The notes below the pieces were generated by a model that searched no databases, was not told where the DNA came from, and worked only from the letters and a program-made list of their open reading frames with translations. The translations under genes were made by a program, and so were the position numbers. From Bacteroidota bacterium (lineage in GTDB: Bacteria > Bacteroidota > Bacteroidia > Chitinophagales > LD1): DNA of 64,000 bases. Shown piece by piece: positions 57,716 through 64,000 of this stretch. The stretch is from contig JADKJG010000005.1 in assembly GCA_016722375.1 (NCBI GenBank), positions 124,001 to 188,000 of the forward strand, read 5' to 3'. Positions within the stretch are counted from its first letter, which is position 1. Every line of letters starts with the position of its first letter.

Positions 57716-58641
57716 TCCTCCAACACAATATCAAACTGTACCAGATCAATAAAATCTTTTACCCGGCCTTCGATATCATGATGGGAAAGAGTCTTCAATC
57801 TTTCCGTTCCAAATTTTTCTACACAGAAAGAAGCCATTGCTGAACCGTAAATAACGGCGCGTTTCATGTTTTCGAAAGAGATGTCGCGGCTTTTATCCAG
57901 ATAGCCACAGAATCCTCCGGCAAAGGTATCGCCTGCGCCGGTCGGATCAAAAACTTCCTCCAGCGGAAGTGCCGGTGCAAAAAACACTTCATTTTCATGA
58001 AACAATAAAGCTCCATGTTCTCCTTTCTTTATCACTAAATATTTAGGGCCCATCGCCAATACTTTCTTTGCCGCCTTCACGAGCGAATACTCATTGGCCA
58101 ATTGACGGGCTTCCGCATCGTTTATGGTCAATACATCTACCAAGCCGATTACCTCTTTCAATTTATCAATAAATGGTTCGGTCATCCAGAAATTCATCGT
58201 GTCGAGCACAATCAACTTTGGTTTATCCTCCATCTGGCTAATCACATTCAACTGCAAAGCGGGATCAATATTCCCGAGCAGAACAATGTCACTGCCTTTA
58301 TAAGAATCGGGTAAAATCGGATTGAATTCCAACAAAACATTCAATTCAGTCACTAGCGTATCGCGGCTATTCATATCGAGGTGATATTTTCCGCTCCAGA
58401 AAAAAGATTTCTTTCCTTTCTTGATTTCAATGCCGGTGGTATCTACTCCCCGAGCGCGCAACAAATCCAACTCATTCATGTCAAAATCATCACCGATTAC
58501 AGAGACTATATTCACCTGCTTGGAAAAGTAAGAAGCGCTCCAGGCAATATAAGTAGCGGCTCCGCCCACTATTTTATCGGTTTTTCCAAAAGGGGTTTCG
58601 ATAGCGTCAAAGGCGACGGTTCCAACGGTAAGTAAACTCAT
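57712..58641 (-). CDS. PfkB family sugar/nucleoside kinase
   Basis: 309 residues from the ATG at 58641 (MSLLTVGTVAFDAIETPFGKTDKIVGGAATYIAWSASYF). The C-terminal PfkB signature DPTGAGDTFAGGFCGYL contains the catalytic Asp and the anion hole. Adenosine or sugar kinases are the closest recollection; the substrate is not certain. It ends convergent with asd. The 73-base gap to tRNA-Asn contains nothing clear. Confidence 0.88.
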   Translation of the reverse strand: MSLLTVGTVAFDAIETPFGKTDKIVGGAATYIAWSASYFSKQVNIVSVIGDDFDMNELDLLRARGVDTTGIEIKKGKKSFFWSGKYHLDMNSRDTLVTELNVLLEFNPILPDSYKGSDIVLLGNIDPALQLNVISQMEDKPKLIVLDTMNFWMTEPFIDKLKEVIGLVDVLTINDAEARQLANEYSLVKAAKKVLAMGPKYLVIKKGEHGALLFHENEVFFAPALPLEEVFDPTGAGDTFAGGFCGYLDKSRDISFENMKRAVIYGSAMASFCVEKFGTERLKTLSHHDIEGRVKDFIDLVQFDIVLED

Positions 58642-58715
58642 GATTTCGGTTATTGTTATTTTAAAAGCGCGCAAGATTGTGGAATTTCGGTAGTAATTCT
58701 ATTTTTGTCCAAAAT

Positions 58716-58789
58716 TCCTCCTTAGCTCAGCTGGTTAGAGCACAAGACTGTTAATCTTGGGGTCCCTGGTTCGAGCCCAGGAGGGGGAG
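58716..58789 (+). tRNA. tRNA-Asn (GTT)
   Basis: 74 nt cloverleaf. Acceptor arms are TCCTCCT and AGGGGGA (one G-U pair), with D-arm GCTCAGCTGGTTAGAGC. The anticodon loop CTGTTAA in AAGACTGTTAATCTT gives anticodon GTT, and the T-arm is CCTGGTTCGAGCCCAGG. CCA is not encoded. Confidence 0.96.
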
Positions 58790-58792
58790 CAG

Positions 58793-58822
58793 AAGCCTCG
58801 CATTAAGCGAGGCTTTATTGTT
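58793..58822 (+). terminator. Terminator after tRNA-Asn
   Basis: AAGCCTCGC and GCGAGGCTT form a 9-bp stem with loop ATTAA, followed by TATTGTTT. It ends the tRNA transcript just before the pseudouridine synthase ATG. Confidence 0.7.
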
Positions 58823-58823
58823 T

Positions 58824-59507
58824 ATGACCCCTGCCGACCTCAAAATTCTTTACGAAGACAACCACATCATTGTCGTCAACAAGCCTGCTGGGGAAATCGT
58901 GCAGAGCGACAAATCGGGCAATCCCGGTTTGGAAGGGGTGGTGAAAGAATATCTCCGCATTCAATACAACAAAGCCGGCGAAGCCTTTCTGGGCGTGGCA
59001 CACCGAATAGACCGGCCCGTGAGTGGCATCGTTATTTTTGCCAAACGCAGCAAACCGCTGAAGCGGTTAAACGAAATGTTCCGCGAAAAGGAAATCAAAA
59101 AGACTTACTGGGCTGTGGTGGCTAATCTTCCCGACCCGCTTTCCGGTCATTTGGTTCATTGGTTGAAAAAAAATGAACAGAAAAATATTTCGACCGGATA
59201 TGATAAAGAGGTGAATGGCACATCAAAATGCGAACTCGATTATCAATTACTGAAAAGCATTGACCGCTACCATCTACTCGAAATCAATCCGCTTACGGGT
59301 CGCCATCATCAAATTCGCGTACAACTTTCTAAAATCGGTTGTTCCATTAAAGGCGATGTGAAATATGGCTCCAAACGCACCAACCCCGATGGTTCTATTT
59401 CCTCCACGCCCGCCGGTAGAGTTTATACACTGATGAAAGAAGAGCGCATTATCATCGTAGCCCCGCCGCCCAACGAGGTGGTTTGGAATGCCTTTGGAAT
59501 GGAATAG
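58824..59507 (+). CDS. RluA-type pseudouridine synthase
   Basis: 227 residues from the ATG at 58824. ILYEDNHIIVVNKPAG begins the domain, HRIDRPVSGIVIFAK contains the catalytic Asp63, and LLEINPLTGRHHQIRVQLSKIGCSIKGDVKYG closes the site. No S4 RNA-binding domain precedes it, unlike RluC/D. It isomerises uridine in rRNA or tRNA. The tRNA-Asn terminator ends two bases before the start; array D begins 30 bases after the stop. Confidence 0.92.
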   Translation: MTPADLKILYEDNHIIVVNKPAGEIVQSDKSGNPGLEGVVKEYLRIQYNKAGEAFLGVAHRIDRPVSGIVIFAKRSKPLKRLNEMFREKEIKKTYWAVVANLPDPLSGHLVHWLKKNEQKNISTGYDKEVNGTSKCELDYQLLKSIDRYHLLEINPLTGRHHQIRVQLSKIGCSIKGDVKYGSKRTNPDGSISSTPAGRVYTLMKEERIIIVAPPPNEVVWNAFGME

Positions 59508-59537
59508 AATGCCGCAATGTCTTCCTCTTCGGGCTGT

Positions 59538-59842
59538 GATTAAGATAGCCGCTCTTTTGATTAAAACATCAGATGATTTGATCAGGATAGCGGATGCTGT
59601 GATTAATTAAGCAAAGCTTTCGATCAAGATAGCGGAAGATATGATTAAGAATGCCGCACTTATGATTAAGAAAGCGGCTGCCTTGATTAATATAACGAAC
59701 GGCTTAATCAATATAGCGGCTACTGTGATTAAGATAGCCGAAGATGTGATTGATATAGCAGCTTCTTTAATCAATATACCGGGGAAATTGATTAAGAATC
59801 GGGGGATTATGATTGATATTCCGGGGATTATTGTTGATAATC
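59538..59842. repeat. Array D: 14 tandem 21-bp units plus inverted end
   Basis: Fourteen units of exactly 21 bp begin at 59538, 59559 and so on to 59811, with core GATTAAGATAGCSG and a variable second half. Units 9 and 12 begin AATCAATATA instead. GATTAT (59826-59831) pairs with ATAATC (59837-59842) around TGTTG at the right end, and TTGATTAA/TTAATCAA forms an internal hairpin at 59683-59711. A 74-residue Ile/Lys-rich heptad ORF crosses it because the period is divisible by three. The remaining gap to 60000 contains no gene. Confidence 0.9.
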
Positions 59843-60000
59843 GTTTATGGCATAGGGGTTTATGAGCATAGTGCCTAAATCATAGTATTTTGTAACATGA
59901 AAGAGCTGTTTTTGGGCGTTTAGACTTGTCCTTAACTAGTTTCGGCGCTCTAGCTCACGTACCGATGGCCTTTCATTCTACAGGGTGCCTTTGACAGGGA

Positions 60001-60070
60001 GGCGGCTGTTTGTCCTCCGCTGGCGGAGGTGGATTTTTCTGCGAGAGCAGAAAAAGACAGAGGTGGAATG
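60001..60070 (+). repeat. Hairpin repeat copy 1, upstream of DUF559 gene
   Basis: The 70 bases starting GGCGGCTGTTTGTCCTCC contain two hairpins: CCTCCGCTGGCGGAGG, and TTTTTCTGC/GCAGAAAAA. They end with GAGGTGGAAT. A near-identical copy is at 60571-60640 and a partial inverted one at 60473-60530. Confidence 0.85.
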
Positions 60071-60088
60071 TTTTTATATTTTAGAAAA

Positions 60089-60499
60089 ATGAAAGCGGAT
60101 AAATCAAATAACCACGCTTACAATAAAGACCATCAACCCTTTGCAAACAAACTGCGAAAGGAAATGACCAAAGCAGAAGCCTGCTTATGGAAATTTGCCT
60201 TGCGAGCAAAAGGAATGAAAGGATATCAGTTCCGTCGCGAGCGACCGGTGCTTCATTACATTGCCGATTTCATGTGTATGGAATTGAAACTGATAATTGA
60301 AGTAGATGGTTTAACGCATCAATGGGAAGAAACCCATGCGAAGGACAACAAGAAAGATGCAGATTTGAAGGCGGCTGGTTTTATAGTCCTCCGGTTTAAT
60401 GATGATGAGGTATTGAAAAATATGGGACCGGTGATAGCGCAAATTGAAAAAGTGATTGAAGAAATCGAAAAGCAGAAAATTCCACCCCCGTCCCGCTGA
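60089..60499 (+). CDS. DUF559 family endonuclease-like protein
   Basis: 136 residues from the ATG at 60089 (earlier in-frame ATGs lie inside or next to the repeat). The DUF559 pattern is NKLRKEMTKAEACLWKFALRAKGMKGYQFRRERPVLHYIADFMCMELKLIIEVDGLTHQW, with the Asp, Glu-x-Asp and Gln/His residues expected for a PD-(D/E)XK-type, Vsr-like nuclease. VLRFNDDEVLKN closes the domain. Its last codons (IPPPSR) lie within an inverted copy of the flanking repeat, so gene and repeat form one cassette. Confidence 0.85.
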   Translation: MKADKSNNHAYNKDHQPFANKLRKEMTKAEACLWKFALRAKGMKGYQFRRERPVLHYIADFMCMELKLIIEVDGLTHQWEETHAKDNKKDADLKAAGFIVLRFNDDEVLKNMGPVIAQIEKVIEEIEKQKIPPPSR

Positions 60500-60530
60500 T
60501 AGAGGCGGTCCACCCCCGCCAGCGTGGGAC
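60473..60530 (-). repeat. Hairpin repeat copy 3, inverted and partial
   Basis: Read on the minus strand, this has GTCCCACGCTGGCGGGGGTG and then GACGGGGGTGGAATTTT, matching the conserved blocks of copy 1. It overlaps the end of the DUF559 gene and, with copy 1, gives imperfect inverted repeats at both ends of that gene. Confidence 0.7.
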
Positions 60531-60570
60531 AAATGCAGTCATTCATTATAAAGACAGACTTAGATAGGAG

Positions 60571-60640
60571 GGCGGCTGTTTGTCCTCCGGCTGGCGGAGG
60601 TGTCTTTTTCTGCGGCAGCAGAAAAAGACGGAGGTGGAAT
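60571..60640 (+). repeat. Hairpin repeat copy 2
   Basis: Same orientation and nearly the same sequence as copy 1: GGCGGCTGTTTGTCCTCC, then CTGGCGGAGGTG, TTTTTCTGCGGCAGCAGAAA and GAGGTGGAAT. It stands alone, without a nuclease gene downstream. Confidence 0.85.
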
Positions 60641-60760
60641 TTTTGTCAGTAGGAGGATTCTCTCTTTTTCAAAACACTTTCTCTGCTTTGTACCGATGCC
60701 CAATTCCTCCAAGTGTTGCGCAGCGCAATGGAAGAACGGGACGCGAGCGAGGGCGAAAGT

Positions 60761-61423
60761 TCACAACAAAACAAAACCGGTAACAGGATGGATTTCCCAG
60801 CCGGTGGGAGTTTTAAGAGAAACGGCTCCATCCGTATAGCCTGAGCCGCCATGCTGATGCTGACTATCGAAAAGAAGAGAGCCCCGGATGGTAATTTTTA
60901 TCGGGTGCAGCGTCAGGTTTTTGCCATAAGGTTTTGGTGGTTTGCCGCAGGAAGATGGCCCCCCGATTTCTTCTTCAAATTTTTCGCGTAGCTCCCTAAG
61001 GAGATGGTAGAAAGGATGAGTTTCGTCCAACGGAAGCCCGGCAACCTCCGCGCTGAACAAATTGCCTTTGCGATAATTGCGTTTATCGCCCAAAATTAAA
61101 TGGTAATCATTATCCTCTTCCCTGGAAACCATGAAGAGATAAGCGGACGTGATGATCACATTGCGTTGTTCTGCCGCCACCCGCTCGCGATGCTCTCCCC
61201 TGCCCAAACCTTCCTGGACCGGTAGTGTGGCCATGAGTTTCTTCGTGGTGGTGAATGATTCGAATGGTGTGTCCACCACGCACAGCTTGATGTCGCGCAG
61301 CATACATCCGTTAAAAATTGCTCCGTTGCAATCGTCTCCCCAATGCTCGCAAGTTTGTGCTGATGCAAAAAAACATACCAGTATGCCGAAAAAAGTAAGA
61401 AGGCGGATCATGAGGGGCTTCAT
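60761..61423 (-). CDS. Secreted protein of unknown function
   Basis: 221 residues from the ATG at 61423, with a signal peptide (MKPLMIRLLTFFGILVCFFASAQT). The next residues, CEHWGDDCNGAIFNGCMLRDIKLCVVDTP, contain four Cys and may be disulfide-bonded. LILGDKRNYRKGNLF and the C-terminal GWEIHPVTGFVLL are further landmarks. I do not recognise the family. The reading frame is intact. It is transcribed towards the repeat copy at 60571-60640 and diverges from the SIR2 gene. Confidence 0.6.
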   Translation of the reverse strand: MKPLMIRLLTFFGILVCFFASAQTCEHWGDDCNGAIFNGCMLRDIKLCVVDTPFESFTTTKKLMATLPVQEGLGRGEHRERVAAEQRNVIITSAYLFMVSREEDNDYHLILGDKRNYRKGNLFSAEVAGLPLDETHPFYHLLRELREKFEEEIGGPSSCGKPPKPYGKNLTLHPIKITIRGSLLFDSQHQHGGSGYTDGAVSLKTPTGWEIHPVTGFVLL

Positions 61424-61617
61424 AGAAATGAATTTTGCGAAAGGTAAGAAATTCATTCCTGCGCTATAGGAGGGCGAGTGGGATGATGAGCGGGGTTTGA
61501 AATAAATTTAGATTTGTTGGGTGGATAGGCGCACTCTGAAAGAAGGTATACCGAGTATATGCCAGTTAGCGGCAAGCGTAATTAGACATAAAGCATTAAT
61601 ATTTTAATAATCAGTTA

Positions 61618-62823
61618 ATGGAAAAGAAAAAGGTTGAACCGCCGAAATATATTTTGATTCAAAGTGAATACACTTTGGCTTATACTGATGAAGAATGTCT
61701 CGTTAATGACAAGCCCTTTAAGAAAGAAGGAGAAACTACTCCACCAAAGGAGCTTTGCTTTGAAATACAACAATCTTTTTTTTATGAAACATTTTTGAAA
61801 AGGCATTTCAAGAATGTAGTCGTATTGACGGCAGCAGGAACTTCTTTAGACAATGGAACTAAAGAAACAAACGGCAAAACAAGAGAAGGGCTATGGACAT
61901 TATGCCAAGAGGAGATAGATGCTTTTGAAGATTCAATAAAAGAAATCAAAACAAAGGAATTCTACACGAATAAAGACATTGAAGGTTTACTTTCTCATAT
62001 CATTTTATTTGAAAAATTAAATGGAGTAATAAAGAAAGGCGAAACAGTTTTAAGGGAAACACTTGAAGCAAAAATTGCAGAAGCGTGTAAATTGAAGTTG
62101 CAGCCGCAAGCACCACATAAAGATTTCTTAAATAAAATTACTGCAAGAAAACCAAGCGACCCAAGAGTTCAACTTTTTACAACCAACTATGATTTGCTTT
62201 TTGAATCAGCTGCTAATCAAGGTGGCTTTGTCGTAATTGACGGATTCTCATTTACTCAACCAAGGAAATTTTCAGGAAGATACTTTGACCTTGATATTGT
62301 CAATCGAGAGAAAACAAGAATAAAACAAGAAGAAAGTTTTGTATCAAAAGTCTTTCATTTCTACAAATTGCATGGTTCATTAAACTGGTGTAAAGACGAT
62401 TCAAAAAGTATTGTACAGCAAGATAGCCCTAAAAAGCCATTGATAATTTATCCCGCAAGTGAAAAATATGAAAGTTCATACGAACAACCATACTTTGAAA
62501 TGATGTCAAGATTTCAACAAGCACTACGGAAAGAAAATACTTTACTTGTCGTAATTGGTTTTGGTTTTCAAGACAAGCATATTCAAAACGCTATTATTGA
62601 AGCAGTGGAACAGAATCCGAGTTTCCAACTGATAATAGTTAGCTACACTGGAAATGATAATGATGGCATTGACACAACTTCCTTAAAACAATTCTTTTCT
62701 GAAGAAGCAAGCAAGAAAGTTAAACGAAATGTAAACATTGTATATGACAGCTTCAGTGGTTTTACAAAAAAATATCCATCTAACTACACCTATATAGAAC
62801 CCAATAAAGAATCAAGCCAATGA
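61618..62823 (+). CDS. SIR2-like NAD-consuming protein (SIR2-HerA defence)
   Basis: 401 residues. SIR2-family landmarks are VVLTAAGTSLDNG (residues 69-80), LFTTNYDLLFESA (about 190) and FYKLHGSLNW with catalytic-type His at residue 252, followed by LLVVIGFGFQDKHIQNAI. Such SIR2 domains in defence loci degrade NAD+ upon phage infection. The next gene is HerA-like and starts in an ATGA overlap with the stop, which is the gene order of the SIR2-HerA antiphage system. The gene is AT-rich relative to the rest of the window, consistent with transfer. Confidence 0.87.
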   Translation: MEKKKVEPPKYILIQSEYTLAYTDEECLVNDKPFKKEGETTPPKELCFEIQQSFFYETFLKRHFKNVVVLTAAGTSLDNGTKETNGKTREGLWTLCQEEIDAFEDSIKEIKTKEFYTNKDIEGLLSHIILFEKLNGVIKKGETVLRETLEAKIAEACKLKLQPQAPHKDFLNKITARKPSDPRVQLFTTNYDLLFESAANQGGFVVIDGFSFTQPRKFSGRYFDLDIVNREKTRIKQEESFVSKVFHFYKLHGSLNWCKDDSKSIVQQDSPKKPLIIYPASEKYESSYEQPYFEMMSRFQQALRKENTLLVVIGFGFQDKHIQNAIIEAVEQNPSFQLIIVSYTGNDNDGIDTTSLKQFFSEEASKKVKRNVNIVYDSFSGFTKKYPSNYTYIEPNKESSQ

Positions 62824-64000
62824 ATCCCTTTAATCATAATTACTTTTTGGGCTACATCAATGAAGTTTCACCACAATATGTGAAAGTTCATTTTCCATCT
62901 TCAAACTTATTAGAAAAATTTAGTCACCAAGGAGTTTTTTATGCTGGCGGAAATGTTGGAAATTTCATTGTGATTGAAGGAGAAGAAATCGGATTTCTTG
63001 CACGGGTAATTGAAATTGAGTTGCCTGATGGCGAAAGAAAATCAATAAGTGAAAAAGCAATTCAACATGATGAAACTACTTTTCATCCTTCTGGCAAGGC
63101 AGAGTTATTATTAAGTTTCAGTGTATTTGAACCACAGAAAACAGAAAAGACTGTTTCAAAATATCCCGCAATTGGTGCAAAAGTTTACTCATGTTCAGAT
63201 GAACAAATTGCAATTTATGTAAAGGAGTTTGGAAAGAAAAAAGATGAATCAGAAAATGTTTACGCTGATTTAGGTAAGCTGACTTCCAATGATGCGGCCT
63301 GCAAAGTTTCAATGAATTCAATTTTTGGACGACATTGTGCAATAGTCGGAACAACAGGAGGTGGAAAGAGTTGGACAGTTGCAAAGTTGATTGATGAAGT
63401 AAAGGCCAAAACAGACAATAAAGTAATTCTCATTGATGCAACAGGTGAATACAAAAGTGTTTTCACTAATAATGTCGTTTTTGGTATTGATACTTCATTT
63501 CCTTTTAAATATCTTTCAAATAGTGATTTTTGTTTTCTTTTTCAAGAACACTCTCCAAATACAGTGGGCGCACTTTGCGATGCAATTCATAGTCTGAAAT
63601 TAATTGAACTCGTGGCAATCACTGACGGCATTAAAATTGGCAAAAATCAAGACAATTGCACAAGGTTGGTAAGGGATAATGTTCACAAATTCAGGAATTG
63701 CAATTTCAAAATTGAAAATCTTGCATCACAAGTTGCAAATGAATGTGTAAGAGTTGGGAGGGGAAATAATTATGAAGAGGATAGTTTTAAACTTGGTTAT
63801 ACATCCCACTTAATTTCAAGAATCAATTTGCTTTTAAATAATCATATTGTTTGCTCGGCATTAGGTATAAAAACTACTTCAAGCTCTGAAACAAAGGACA
63901 TTATAACTGTGCTTGATGACTTTTTAAAACCAAGTAATAAGAAATCAGTATTAAGAATAGGATTTGAAAAGTTATCGTATGATTTTGCAATTAGAGAACT
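62820..64000 (+). CDS. HerA-type ATPase (N-terminal part)
   Basis: 393 codons are visible and the frame runs off the right edge. The N-terminus (YFLGYINEVSPQYVKVHFPSSNLLEKF) looks like a HAS-barrel. Walker A is VGTTGGGKSWTV (Gly177 to Ser184), followed by KVILIDATGEYKSVF, the Walker B-like segment of HerA/FtsK-type ATPases. HerA hexamers bind SIR2 to form a complex that depletes NAD+ in known SIR2-HerA systems. The gene overlaps the SIR2 stop by four bases, so the two are made together. Confidence 0.9.
   Translation, partial: MNPFNHNYFLGYINEVSPQYVKVHFPSSNLLEKFSHQGVFYAGGNVGNFIVIEGEEIGFLARVIEIELPDGERKSISEKAIQHDETTFHPSGKAELLLSFSVFEPQKTEKTVSKYPAIGAKVYSCSDEQIAIYVKEFGKKKDESENVYADLGKLTSNDAACKVSMNSIFGRHCAIVGTTGGGKSWTVAKLIDEVKAKTDNKVILIDATGEYKSVFTNNVVFGIDTSFPFKYLSNSDFCFLFQEHSPNTVGALCDAIHSLKLIELVAITDGIKIGKNQDNCTRLVRDNVHKFRNCNFKIENLASQVANECVRVGRGNNYEEDSFKLGYTSHLISRINLLLNNHIVCSALGIKTTSSSETKDIITVLDDFLKPSNKKSVLRIGFEKLSYDFAIRE

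Noticed and set aside
59641..59865. 74-residue Ile/Lys repeat ORF
   Set aside because: Follows from array D; the ATG lies within a unit and only some units are covered.
60001..60640. Insertion sequence with transposase
   Set aside because: No transposase is encoded; only a DUF559 nuclease is present.

Overview
The window comes from a member of the Bacteroidota. Evidence: type IX secretion (T9SS) C-terminal sorting tails on several secreted proteins, a gliding-motility-associated C-terminal domain, a DUF4175 protein, a CzcA-type metal pump fused to a TolC-like domain, and TAnnTTTG promoter boxes of the Bacteroidota type. The finer lineage cannot be fixed from this sequence.

Layout. 1-13.3 kb is housekeeping: a partial DUF4175 membrane protein, exonuclease III, YbeY, MnmG, a frameshifted Ig-like lipoprotein, then a tight + strand series (gamma-carbonic-anhydrase-like protein, IPP isomerase, O-methyltransferase, GH73/LysM glucosaminidase, MsrA, HPRT, HI0933-type flavoprotein). 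14-25.2 kb holds secreted T9SS cargo: one giant multi-domain gene broken by a stop and a frameshift, and two smaller repeat proteins. 25.5-31.5 kb is lower in GC and carries an ABC exporter, a patatin, a TPR protein and a type II NADH dehydrogenase. 31.5-38.8 kb is a metal-efflux locus with an MFS gene inside it. 38.9-41.9 kb is a compact redox/stress operon led by a Crp/Fnr regulator. 42-58.7 kb is again housekeeping (tRNA-Thr, Psd, L,D-transpeptidase, NadD, CorA, TrmH, MFS, polyprenyl synthase, sulfotransferase, aminotransferase, DnaN, Asd, PfkB kinase, tRNA-Asn). From about 59.5 kb the window is accessory: a repeat-flanked DUF559 nuclease and, at the edge, a SIR2-HerA antiphage pair, with HerA cut by the window end.

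The most unusual structure is a set of four intergenic arrays (2883-3113, 13369-13591, 47858-48067, 59538-59842). All four have an exact 21-bp period and 10-14 degenerate units. Their unit sequences are different from one another. Each ends, on the right-hand side in + coordinates, with an inverted copy of its own unit core. They do not fit CRISPR, insertion sequences or any repeat class I can name. Because 21 is divisible by 3, they give spurious heptapeptide-repeat ORFs; because 21 bp is two B-DNA turns, every unit lies on the same face of the helix. I regard them as one architectural class and the best candidate here for something undescribed.

Other points: two parS-like palindromes lie just upstream of mnmG, and a DnaA-box-like AT-rich gap lies at 43.5-44.0 kb. 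With dnaN in the window, these hint at proximity to the replication origin, although gene orientation does not clearly support an origin at that gap. Three genes carry probable disruptions (one -1 and one +1 frameshift, one nonsense codon), which may be real decay or assembly error.
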